Of a DNA stretch of 64,000 nt, positions 43,604 through 52,043 are shown in pieces. The notes beneath the pieces were generated by a model, which saw nothing but the letters and a program-made list of their open reading frames with translations, did not search any database and was not told the DNA's origin. The position numbers and the translations under genes were made by a program. Numbering within the stretch: the first letter of the stretch is position 1; every line of letters starts with the position of its first letter. Origin of the DNA: Rhizobium esperanzae (GTDB lineage Bacteria; Pseudomonadota; Alphaproteobacteria; Rhizobiales; Rhizobiaceae); contig NZ_MXPU01000017.1 of the NCBI RefSeq assembly GCF_002204185.1, positions 62,001 to 126,000 of the forward strand, written 5' to 3'.

Positions 43604-44866
43604 TCAAATATCCAGCTTGTCGATCATCGGCTGAGTGATCAGGCAGATGCCGCTTTCCGTCCGTCGGAAGCGCTTGGTGTCGAGCTCGGGATCCTCGCCG
43701 ACCACAAGACCCTCCGGAATGACGACGCCATGGTCGATCACCACGTTCTTGAGCTGGGCGCGCCGTCCGATCTTCACATTCGGCAGGATGACCGCTCCCT
43801 CCAGCTTGGAAAAGGAATTGGCCCTGACGCCGGTGAAGAGCAGGCTCTTGTTGAGGCTGGCGCCTGAGATGATGCAGTCGCCCGAGACGACGGAGGACGT
43901 GGCCGATCCGCGGCGGTCGTCGTCGTCATGGACGAACTTCGCCGGCGGCGTGATCTCGGCATAGGTCCAGATCGGCCAGGACTTATCGTAGATATCGAGT
44001 TCCGGGACGATGGCCGTCAGGTCGATATTGGCCTGCCAGTACGCGTCGATCGTGCCGACGTCGCGCCAGTAGGGCTCGTGCTCGAAATCGGAACGGACGC
44101 AGGACTTGGCGAAACGGTGGGCGACCGCCTTCCCGTTTTTGACGATATAGGGGATGATATCCTTGCCGAAATCGCGGCTCGAGGTCGGGTCGGCGGCGTC
44201 GCGGCGCAGCGCATCGAGCAGGAACTTGGTGTGGAAGACGTAGATGCCCATCGAGGCGAGCGCGAAATCCGGCTTGTCGGGAATGCCGGGCGGATCGGCC
44301 GGCTTTTCGATGAAAGCGAAGATCTCATCCTTTTCGTTGACATGCATGACGCCGAAGCCGGTCGCTTCCATGCGCGGCACTTCCAGGCAGCCGATCGTCA
44401 CGTCCGCGCCGGAATCGACATGCTGCTGGAGCATGTATTCATAGTCCATCTTGTAAACATGGTCGCCGGCGAGAATGACCATGTACTCGACGCCGTAATC
44501 CTCGATAATATCGATGTTCTGATAAACGGCGTCGGCAGTGCCTTCATACCACTGCGTTTCAGAGACGCGCTGCGAGGCAGGCAGGATGTCGAAACTTTCG
44601 TTTCTTTCCGGACGGAAGAAGTTCCAGCCGCGTTGCATGTGACGGATCAGCGAATGCGCCTTGTACTGCGTCGCGACGCCGATGCGGCGAATGCCTGAAT
44701 TCAGCGCGTTCGACAGGGCGAAATCGATGATGCGGGCCTTGCCGCCGAAATAGACAGCGGGCTTGGCGCGTCGGTCGGTGAGTTCCTTAAGACGGCTCCC
44801 CCTGCCGCCCGCCAGAACATAGGCCATTGCATCGCGGGCAAGTGGCTGAATACGCTTCTCTACCAT
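43604..44866 (-). CDS. glgC: glucose-1-phosphate adenylyltransferase
   Basis: 420 residues. Makes ADP-glucose from ATP and glucose 1-phosphate, the regulated step. Nucleotide motif YVLAGGRGSRLKELT with the fructose-1,6-bisphosphate-type allosteric region (KPAVYFGGKARIIDFALSN), substrate loop FIEKPADPP, and a C-terminal beta-helix domain. ATG at 44866 follows GGAGGAG. Eighteen bases behind glgB. Confidence 0.96.
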   Translation of the reverse strand: MVEKRIQPLARDAMAYVLAGGRGSRLKELTDRRAKPAVYFGGKARIIDFALSNALNSGIRRIGVATQYKAHSLIRHMQRGWNFFRPERNESFDILPASQRVSETQWYEGTADAVYQNIDIIEDYGVEYMVILAGDHVYKMDYEYMLQQHVDSGADVTIGCLEVPRMEATGFGVMHVNEKDEIFAFIEKPADPPGIPDKPDFALASMGIYVFHTKFLLDALRRDAADPTSSRDFGKDIIPYIVKNGKAVAHRFAKSCVRSDFEHEPYWRDVGTIDAYWQANIDLTAIVPELDIYDKSWPIWTYAEITPPAKFVHDDDDRRGSATSSVVSGDCIISGASLNKSLLFTGVRANSFSKLEGAVILPNVKIGRRAQLKNVVIDHGVVIPEGLVVGEDPELDTKRFRRTESGICLITQPMIDKLDI

Positions 44867-44884
44867 TTTCTCCTCCCACCAGTC

Positions 44885-47092
44885 TTAATTTTCAGGTTCA
44901 AGCATGATTGTCGCCAAGGGCGGCAGCGTGATCGAGCAGGTGATATTGCCGCCGGCATCGACGGCCTGCACGCGCCCGCCATTGCCCTTGCCGCTGCCGC
45001 CATAGATGTCGGCATCGGTATTCAGAATCTCCCGCCAGCGGCCTGCGGAAGGCAGGCGTAACAAGTAGTTCTCGCGGTAGACGGGCGTAAAGTTGGTTAT
45101 GATGACGATCGGCTTCTGGCCCGGCGCCTTGCGCTGCCAGGCGAAGACGGAATTCTCGCTGTCGTCGGCAATCAGCCATTCGAAGCCTTCGCCCTCGCAG
45201 TCACGCTCATGCAGGGCGGGTTTGCTGCGATAGGTGAAGTTGAGGTCGCGCACCAGGCGCCGCATGCCCTCGTGCATACGGTATTGCAGCAGGTTCCAGT
45301 CGAGCGACCGATCCTCGCTCCATTCGCTCCACTGGGCGAATTCCTGGCCCATGAACAACAGCTTCTTGCCGGGATAGCCCCACATATAAGCGTAATAGGC
45401 GCGCAGATTGGCGAACTTCTGCCAGTCGTCGCCCGGCATCTTGGCGATCAGCGAGCCCTTTCCGTGAACGACCTCGTCGTGCGACAGCGGCAGGACGAAA
45501 TTTTCCGAATAGGCGTAGAGGAGGCCGAAGGTGAGCTCATTATGGTGGTGCTTGCGGTGCACCGGGTCGCGCTTCATGTAGCTCAGCGTGTCGTGCATGA
45601 AGCCCATATTCCATTTGAAGCCGAAGCCGAGGCCGCCTTCATGCACGGGTTGCGAGACTTTCGGCCAGGAGGTCGATTCCTCGGCAATGGTCATGACGTT
45701 GGAATGCTGGCCGTAGATGCGGATGTTGAGGTCCTGCAGAAAGCGGACGGCTTCGAGGTTCTCGTTGCCGCCATATTCGTTCGGGATCCATTCGCCATGC
45801 TTGCGGGAATAATCGAGATAGAGCATCGAGGCGACGGCATCGACGCGCAGGCCGTCAAGATGGAACTTCTCGGCCCAATAGAGGGCGTTGTTGACCAGAT
45901 AGGAAACCACTTCAGTGCGGCCGAAATTATAGATTGCCGTGTTCCAGTCCGGATGGAAGCCCTTGCGCGGGTCTTCGTGCTCGTAGAGCGCCGTGCCGTC
46001 AAACCAGCCGAGGCCGTGTTCGTCGGTCGGGAAATGTGCCGGCACCCAGTCGAGAATGACGCCAATACCGACCTTGTGGCAGCCGTTGACGAAACGGGCG
46101 AAGCCTTCCGGCTCGCCGAAGCGGGCGGTCGGGGCGTAAAGGCCGGTCGTCTGATAGCCCCAGGAAGGGTCGTATGGATGCTCTGTGATCGGCAGGAATT
46201 CGATATGAGTGAATCCCATGTCGACGCAGTAGGGGATGAGACTGGAGGCGAGCTCGTCCCAGGACAGCATGGTGCCGTCCTGCCGGCGCTGCCAGGAGCC
46301 GGCATGCACCTCATAGATCGAGATCGGCTGACGGCGCTTGTCGGTTTCGCGCCAGTGCTTCAGATGGGCCTCGTCCTCCCAGACCTGCTCCAGTTCGGCA
46401 GCGGCGATCGAGGCGGTCTTGGGTCTGAGCTCGCTGCGGCGGGCGAAGGGATCGGCCTTCAGCGGCAGCAACACGCCGTCGTGGCCGCGAATTTCGAACT
46501 TGTAGGCGACGCCGAGCGGCACATCGGGAGCGAAGATTTCCCAGATGCCGCTGTCGGCGCGGAAGCGCATGACATGGCGGCGGCCGTCCCAGCCGTTGAA
46601 ATCGCCAACCACGGAGACGCGCTGGGCGTTCGGCGCCCAGACCGCGAAGTGGATGCCCTGCGCGCCGTCATGGTTGATGAGATGGGCGCCCATCTTGTCG
46701 AACAGGCGCAGATGCGAACCTTGGCGGGCGAAATAATCGTCCATCGGCCCGAGCACCGGCCCGAAGCTGTAGGGGTCGGTGACCGCCCATTCGGCGTCGC
46801 CGCGCCGGGCGCGGTAGCGCACCGGCTGCAGTTTGGCGAGTGAAACCGGCCCGGCGAAGAGGCCATCGGCGTGGAGTTGGTTCAATTCGCCGACAATCCC
46901 GCCATCGAGGGTCATGGCGGTCACTTCCTCCGCACCCGGGATGAAGCACCGGGCAACGAAAGCCTCGCCGGCTTGGTGCACACCTAGGACGGCAAAGGGA
47001 TTGGAATGCGAGCCGGCAAGGATCGCCGTGATTTCATCTGCCGAAATTTCCCAGGAAAGCTTTACTTCAGGGACGGTTTTCGGCGTTTTCAT
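44885..47092 (-). CDS. glgB: 1,4-alpha-glucan branching enzyme
   Basis: 735 residues, GH13. N-terminal CBM48 pair (NPFAVLGVHQAG, GIHFAVWAPNAQRVSVVGDF), barrel with EFLPITEHPYDPSWGYQ, GLRVDAVASMLYLDYSR (nucleophile Asp), AEESTSWP (acid Glu) and LSHDEVVHGKGSL. Adds alpha-1,6 branches. Start overlaps the glgP stop by four bases. Confidence 0.96.
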   Translation of the reverse strand: MKTPKTVPEVKLSWEISADEITAILAGSHSNPFAVLGVHQAGEAFVARCFIPGAEEVTAMTLDGGIVGELNQLHADGLFAGPVSLAKLQPVRYRARRGDAEWAVTDPYSFGPVLGPMDDYFARQGSHLRLFDKMGAHLINHDGAQGIHFAVWAPNAQRVSVVGDFNGWDGRRHVMRFRADSGIWEIFAPDVPLGVAYKFEIRGHDGVLLPLKADPFARRSELRPKTASIAAAELEQVWEDEAHLKHWRETDKRRQPISIYEVHAGSWQRRQDGTMLSWDELASSLIPYCVDMGFTHIEFLPITEHPYDPSWGYQTTGLYAPTARFGEPEGFARFVNGCHKVGIGVILDWVPAHFPTDEHGLGWFDGTALYEHEDPRKGFHPDWNTAIYNFGRTEVVSYLVNNALYWAEKFHLDGLRVDAVASMLYLDYSRKHGEWIPNEYGGNENLEAVRFLQDLNIRIYGQHSNVMTIAEESTSWPKVSQPVHEGGLGFGFKWNMGFMHDTLSYMKRDPVHRKHHHNELTFGLLYAYSENFVLPLSHDEVVHGKGSLIAKMPGDDWQKFANLRAYYAYMWGYPGKKLLFMGQEFAQWSEWSEDRSLDWNLLQYRMHEGMRRLVRDLNFTYRSKPALHERDCEGEGFEWLIADDSENSVFAWQRKAPGQKPIVIITNFTPVYRENYLLRLPSAGRWREILNTDADIYGGSGKGNGGRVQAVDAGGNITCSITLPPLATIMLEPEN

Positions 47093-49551
47093 CCGGCTCT
47101 CCAGATTTCGTCTGCATATTGCCTGATCGTGCGATCGGAGGAGAACCAGCCCATCCGTGCCGTATTGTTGATCGTCTTCGTGTACCAGGCGGACTGGTTG
47201 GTCCAGATCTGATCGACGTCGCGCTGGGCCTGGGCATAAGCGTCGAAATCGGCGGCGACCATGAACCAGTCATGCGAATAGATCCCGTCGATCAGCGCCG
47301 TGTAGCGATTGCGGTCGTCGGGCGAGAAGACGCCGGAGCCGATGGCTGAAAGCGCCTGGGAGAGTTCGCGGGACCCTTCGATAATGGCGCGTGGATTGTG
47401 GCCGTCGCTGCGGACTTTGGCGACCTCATCAGCTCTGAGGCCGAAGATGACGATGTTGTCTTCGCCGACATTGTCGCGCATTTCGACATTGGCGCCGTCG
47501 AGCGTGCCGATCGTCAGCGCTCCATTGAGACCGAACTTCATGTTGCCGGTGCCGGACGCTTCCATGCCGGCGGTCGAGATCTGCTCGGAAAGGTCGGCCG
47601 CCGGAACCATGACTTCGGCGAGCGAGACATTGTAGTTGGGCACGAAGACGACCTTCAGCAGCCCGCGCACCGCCGGATCGTTGTTGATCGTGCGGGCGAC
47701 GTCATTGATCAGCTTGATGATCAGCTTGGCATTGTAATAGCTCGGCGCCGCCTTGCCGGCGAAGAGTTTCACGCGCGGCACCCAGTCCAGCTCCGGATGC
47801 GAGCGGATCTGGTCGTAGAGGGCGACGGCTTCGATGATGTTCAGAAGCTGGCGCTTGTATTCGTGAATGCGCTTGATCTGGATGTCGAACATCGCCGACG
47901 GGTCGAGCTTCACGCCCATGCGGCTGGCGACGAGATTGGAAAGCGCTACCTTGTTGGCCCGCTTCACCGCCGCGAACTTCTGCTGGAAGGTCGGATCGGA
48001 AGCATGTGCCTCGAGCGGGCGAAGCTTTTCGGCATCATCGAGGAACGCATCGCCGATCGCCTCGCGGATCAGACCGGTGAGGCCGGGATTGCACTGCTGC
48101 AGCCAGCGGCGCGGCGTGATGCCGTTGGTCTTGTTGTTGATGCGGTCGGGATAGAGCTTGTGCAGGTCGGCAAAAACCGTGACCTTCATCAGGTCGGTGT
48201 GCAGGGCCGAGACGCCGTTGATCGAGTGCGAACCGATGAAGGCGAGATTGCCCATGCGCACGCGGCGGTCGCCGCTTTCCTCGATCAGCGAGATCGAGCG
48301 GATTTCGCTGTCGGAGAAGTTCTTACCCTTGCGGGCTTCGAGCAGGATCTTGGCATTGATCGCGTAGACGATCTGCATGTGGCGCGGCAGCAGGCGCTCG
48401 AACAGCGGAACCGGCCAGCTTTCCAATGCTTCCGGCAGAAGCGTGTGGTTGGTGTAGGAAAAGGTGCGGCGGGTGATATCCCAGGCTTGGTCGAAATCCA
48501 TGCCGTGCACGTCGCAGAGCAGACGCACCAGTTCAGCGACCGAGACGGCCGGATGGGTGTCGTTCAGCTGAATGGCCACCTTGTCCGGCAGCGAGGTAAA
48601 GTCGTCATATTGCTGCAGGTGGCGGCGCAGAATGTCCTGCAGCGAGGCCGACGAGAAGAAGAATTCCTGGCGTAGCCGCAATTCCTGACCGGCAGGGGTT
48701 GCATCCGCAGGATAGAGGACGCGGGTCAGGCTTTCGGCCTTGTTGCTTTCGCGCAGCGCGCCGATGTGGTCGCCGGCGTTGAAGGCATCGAGCAGGATTG
48801 GATCGATCGGCTGCGCCGACCAGAGGCGCAGCGTGTTGACGCGTTTTCCCCGCCAGCCGACCACCGGCGTGTCGAAGGCGGCAGCGATGACGCGCTCGGC
48901 CGGCTTCCAGACATAGCGCGGCTGGTCGTCATGGGTGGTGATGAATTCGACGGCGCCGCCGAAACCGATTTCATAGGCGCTCTCGCGGCGCTCGAATTCC
49001 CAAGGATTGCCGTGGGCGAGCCAATTTTCCGGCAGTTCCACCTGCCAGCCGTCGGCCATCTGCTGACGGAAGAGGCCGTGAACGTAGCGGATGCCATAGC
49101 CATAGGCCGGAACGTCGACCGTCGCCATGCTTTCCATGAAACAAGCGGCGAGACGCCCGAGGCCGCCATTGCCGAGCGCGGCGTCCGGCTCCAGGCCGGC
49201 GATGACATTGACGTCGACGCCGAGGGAGCTAAGAGCATCGCGCACCTCTTCCATCAGGCCGAGGTTCGAGACGGCATCGCGCATCAGGCGGCCGATCAGG
49301 AACTCGAGAGAAAGATAATAGACGCGCTTGGCTCCGGTCGCATAGACCTCACGGGTGGAGGCCATCCACTTGTCGATGATGCGGTCGCGCACCACCAGGA
49401 TCGTCGCCGTCAGCCAGTCATGCGGCTTTGCCACCTTGGCGTCCTTGCCGATGCGGTAGGTCAGGCGTTCGATGATTTCTTCAGCGAGAATTTCCGGCCT
49501 TGAGCTGCGGGGAGCGGGAGAGGGGATAACCGGCTTGGAAACGGTATTCAT
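47089..49551 (-). CDS. glgP: glycogen phosphorylase
   Basis: 820 residues, GT35. Releases glucose 1-phosphate from chain ends using PLP. The PLP lysine segment EASGTGNMKFGLNGAL is at about 665, and NGGLGRLAACFMES, the phosphate-site NGGLGR loop, is intact. First gene of the leftward operon; the promoter must lie in 49552-49765, a 214-base AT-rich gap before the terminator. Having the degradative enzyme first, in one unit with synthesis genes, implies shared transcription and post-translational control. Confidence 0.96.
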   Translation of the reverse strand: MNTVSKPVIPSPAPRSSRPEILAEEIIERLTYRIGKDAKVAKPHDWLTATILVVRDRIIDKWMASTREVYATGAKRVYYLSLEFLIGRLMRDAVSNLGLMEEVRDALSSLGVDVNVIAGLEPDAALGNGGLGRLAACFMESMATVDVPAYGYGIRYVHGLFRQQMADGWQVELPENWLAHGNPWEFERRESAYEIGFGGAVEFITTHDDQPRYVWKPAERVIAAAFDTPVVGWRGKRVNTLRLWSAQPIDPILLDAFNAGDHIGALRESNKAESLTRVLYPADATPAGQELRLRQEFFFSSASLQDILRRHLQQYDDFTSLPDKVAIQLNDTHPAVSVAELVRLLCDVHGMDFDQAWDITRRTFSYTNHTLLPEALESWPVPLFERLLPRHMQIVYAINAKILLEARKGKNFSDSEIRSISLIEESGDRRVRMGNLAFIGSHSINGVSALHTDLMKVTVFADLHKLYPDRINNKTNGITPRRWLQQCNPGLTGLIREAIGDAFLDDAEKLRPLEAHASDPTFQQKFAAVKRANKVALSNLVASRMGVKLDPSAMFDIQIKRIHEYKRQLLNIIEAVALYDQIRSHPELDWVPRVKLFAGKAAPSYYNAKLIIKLINDVARTINNDPAVRGLLKVVFVPNYNVSLAEVMVPAADLSEQISTAGMEASGTGNMKFGLNGALTIGTLDGANVEMRDNVGEDNIVIFGLRADEVAKVRSDGHNPRAIIEGSRELSQALSAIGSGVFSPDDRNRYTALIDGIYSHDWFMVAADFDAYAQAQRDVDQIWTNQSAWYTKTINNTARMGWFSSDRTIRQYADEIWRAG

Positions 49552-49765
49552 GGTCAGATCTCGCCAATTTTAATTTGGTATCAGGGTGTTAATGCCCGAT
49601 TTAATCGATTTGTCGCCTGCGCTTGCGACAGTTTATGCATCGTTAGGAAGCACTTGCAACAAAGGATTTGGACAAACGAAAAATTTGCGAAACCTTCATG
49701 TTCACATTGCTCGGGAGGATTGATTTCAATCGTCTTTCCCGATCTGAAGGCCGGCAGCAACAGCG

Positions 49766-49799
49766 AAAAGCCGCGCCGGTTTGTTCCGGCGCGGCTTTT
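49766..49799. terminator. bidirectional terminator
   Basis: AAAAGCCGCGCCGG, loop TTTGTT, CCGGCGCGGCTTTT: a perfect 14-base palindrome, 27 bases past the stop of the TadG-like gene read leftward. It isolates that gene from glgP. Confidence 0.92.
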
Positions 49800-49825
49800 C
49801 CTTTGCCCTTTGTCGTGGCTGTAGC

Positions 49826-51049
49826 TCAGTTCGTCAGACGTGTCAGCTGAGCGGAGGCCTTCGCACCGATCGCCTGAAAGGCGGCAAGGAGGTCTTCCAT
49901 TTTTTCAGCCTGGAAATAATGGGAGTCGTCGGAGGCGCAATAATGCAGCAGCGCCTGCCCCCCTGCTGGTGCCATAAAGGCAATCGTATAGATTTCGATG
50001 CCTTTCGCTTTCGCGTCGTCGCATGTCTTCTTCGTTGCGGTGTCGTAGGAACGGCCGCCGCTGCTATCATTGTTGTTGTCGCCGTCCGTCATGAAGACGA
50101 TGTACTTCTTGGGCACTTGCCCGGTTTTCTGCTGATGGGCGGCGTTTTCGACGTCATTCCCGGCAGCGTTCTTAGCCGTCAGAGACAAATAGGCCGTGTT
50201 CATTGCGCCGCTGGAGTTCGTGCCGCCTCCTGACTGAAGCGCGTTGACGTAGTTTGAGGCAGCGGCGGTCCCCCAGGCGAGACTGCTGGCGGTGTATTCA
50301 ACGATATCGTAGGATACCGCGCCTGTGCGTACATATTCGGCATTGGGATCCGCGCTATTGAGCTGACCGAAGAGATTGCCGGCGGCGAGCTTCAGCGCTT
50401 CTATCTTTGTGTAGAAACGCGTACGCGTGCCGGTGCAGGTGTCGTAGACTGTCCTGCCGCCATTGTTCAGATGAGGATTGCACTTGTAGGTGAAGGATTC
50501 CGTCACGACAGTTGTGGTCGGATCTCCCATCGACCCCGATTTGTCGAGTGCGAGGAACATGGAGATCGAGCCTTGGGTCTCTGAATGACCACCGACCGTC
50601 GTGCCGGTGGTCGAGAGATGCTGCGTGCTGAAGCCGACTGCCTGCATGAGCGGGTTGACCGTGAGGTCGTAACTCGGCGAAACCGTTACTTGGTAGGATG
50701 TCGATTTGCCCGATGTCGTTGTTTGGACATTGACGCTCGTCGTGCTCTTGATGTCGGTACCGCTCTGCAGATAATTCGCCATCTGCCCGGCGACGAAATT
50801 CCGGGCGAAGGCTTCGGCCTCAGAGGTTTGGATCGTGCCATTCGCCAGTGCGGTGGCGGTCGCAAGCGCCGCCGAATCGGCTGCTTCCTGCAATTGCTGT
50901 TTCGAGAGCAGCATATCACCGACCTGGATCGCCATGCCGGCAGCACCGAGAAGAACCGGCGCCAAAATCGCCGTCATGATACCGAAATTACCGCCTCGAT
51001 CGCTGAACATGCGACGCAGGCAGGGACGCAAAAACGAGGTGCTCATCAT
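49826..51049 (-). CDS. TadG-like pilus-assembly / von Willebrand factor A protein
   Basis: 407 residues. N-terminal Flp/TadE-type hydrophobic segment (GGNFGIMTAILAPVLLGAAG, then DMLLSKQQLQEAADSAALATA), typical of the TadG group. A von Willebrand A domain follows, with the metal site MFLALDKSGSMGD and later FMTDGDNNND. It is predicted to be anchored in the inner membrane and exposed outside. No other tad/cpa genes are in the window, so it is an isolated copy. Start ATG 51049 (or 51046) follows GGGTGAAC; a frame extension to 51088 has no support. Confidence 0.85.
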   Translation of the reverse strand: MMSTSFLRPCLRRMFSDRGGNFGIMTAILAPVLLGAAGMAIQVGDMLLSKQQLQEAADSAALATATALANGTIQTSEAEAFARNFVAGQMANYLQSGTDIKSTTSVNVQTTTSGKSTSYQVTVSPSYDLTVNPLMQAVGFSTQHLSTTGTTVGGHSETQGSISMFLALDKSGSMGDPTTTVVTESFTYKCNPHLNNGGRTVYDTCTGTRTRFYTKIEALKLAAGNLFGQLNSADPNAEYVRTGAVSYDIVEYTASSLAWGTAAASNYVNALQSGGGTNSSGAMNTAYLSLTAKNAAGNDVENAAHQQKTGQVPKKYIVFMTDGDNNNDSSGGRSYDTATKKTCDDAKAKGIEIYTIAFMAPAGGQALLHYCASDDSHYFQAEKMEDLLAAFQAIGAKASAQLTRLTN

Positions 51050-51160
51050 GTTCACCCAACTGGAAACCCTGTGAGGTGATTTACGCACGCTGCCTCTTTA
51101 CGCAGTCCTTACGGCGTCAATAGAATTTTAACGAATCGGCTAATTTTTCCAGTTTTGGGA

Positions 51161-52039
51161 TTATTTCAGCGGGATGACATCGACCGCCTGAACGGCGCGC
51201 TGGCCGCCATAGCTTTTCAATACGCCGATGACGGGGACGACATCGGAATAGTCCCGTCCATAGGCGACGACGATATGGTCCATACCGGCCGGAATGTTGT
51301 TGGTCGGGTCGAGCTCGATCCAGCCGATCGTCTCGCCGCACCAGACCCGCACCCAGGCATGCATGGCGTCTGCCCCTTCCAGCCGTTCCTTGCCGGGGGG
51401 CGGAATGGTGCGCAGGAAACCGGAGACGTAGCCGGCCGGAATGCCGAGGCTTCTGAGCGCCAGGATCATGATGTGGGTGAAATCCTGGCAGACGCCGCGT
51501 TTGAGCCTGAACGCTTCGAGCGGAGTTGTGTCCACTGTCGTCGCGTCGGAATCGTAGGTGAAATCCTTATTGATGCGGGCGCAGAGCGCATGAGCGATCT
51601 GCATGGCTGTCAGCTGGGGCGTGACGCAGCTTCGTGCATAATCGCCAATCTCGCGCGCCTGCGTCAGGCGCGGGCTGTCGCCGAGAAAGTGATGCGGTGA
51701 ATCCGGCGCCAGCGACCAGACGTCTGATATTTCTTCCGGCAGGTCGGCAAGCAGCGGAGAGAAATCAGCGGCGATCGGCTGGCTTTCGACCTGCACACGG
51801 GCCTGCATGCGAATGTCGAGCGTCTCGTGCGGCGTCCGCAGCATGAAAGAGGTGGCGGGATGTTGAAAGAAATCGACGAAATGCGATTGCTCGTCCGGTG
51901 TCGGGGAGACTGTGATCGAGCCGGCGACCAGGCGTTGGCGGTTGCTCAGCGACAGCGGCATCAGTCGCATGATATGGCGAGCGCCGGAGGCCGGCACATC
52001 GTAGCTATAACTCATGCGGAGCGAGAGATCGTAAAGCAC
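51161..52039 (-). CDS. transglutaminase-like protein (third gene of ATP-grasp/Alpha-E cluster)
   Basis: 292 residues. N-terminal Bact_transglu_N beta-sandwich (LRMSYSYDVPASGARHIMRL) and a transglutaminase-like core with the triad: Cys in KRGVCQDFTH, His in DAMHAWV and Asp in IELDPTNN. No signal peptide, so probably cytosolic. The start is GTG at 52039, four bases from the stop of the ATP-grasp gene, so co-translation is likely. In the family-level analysis of amidoligases by Iyer and colleagues, such proteins are predicted to hydrolyse or transfer isopeptide bonds made by the ATP-grasp partner. Confidence 0.9.
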   Translation of the reverse strand: MLYDLSLRMSYSYDVPASGARHIMRLMPLSLSNRQRLVAGSITVSPTPDEQSHFVDFFQHPATSFMLRTPHETLDIRMQARVQVESQPIAADFSPLLADLPEEISDVWSLAPDSPHHFLGDSPRLTQAREIGDYARSCVTPQLTAMQIAHALCARINKDFTYDSDATTVDTTPLEAFRLKRGVCQDFTHIMILALRSLGIPAGYVSGFLRTIPPPGKERLEGADAMHAWVRVWCGETIGWIELDPTNNIPAGMDHIVVAYGRDYSDVVPVIGVLKSYGGQRAVQAVDVIPLK

Positions 52040-52043
52040 GCCG

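Noticed and set aside
49561..49608. Second CtrA box near glgP (TTAATGCCCGATTTAA)
   Set aside because: Spacing between the TTAA halves is eight, not seven, and the second half lacks the final C.
49806..49880. tRNA-like opening GGCTGTAGCTCAGTT
   Set aside because: Only the D-arm-like start matches; no anticodon stem, T-arm (GGTTCGA) or acceptor pairing follows, and the segment lies at the 3' end of the TadG-like gene.
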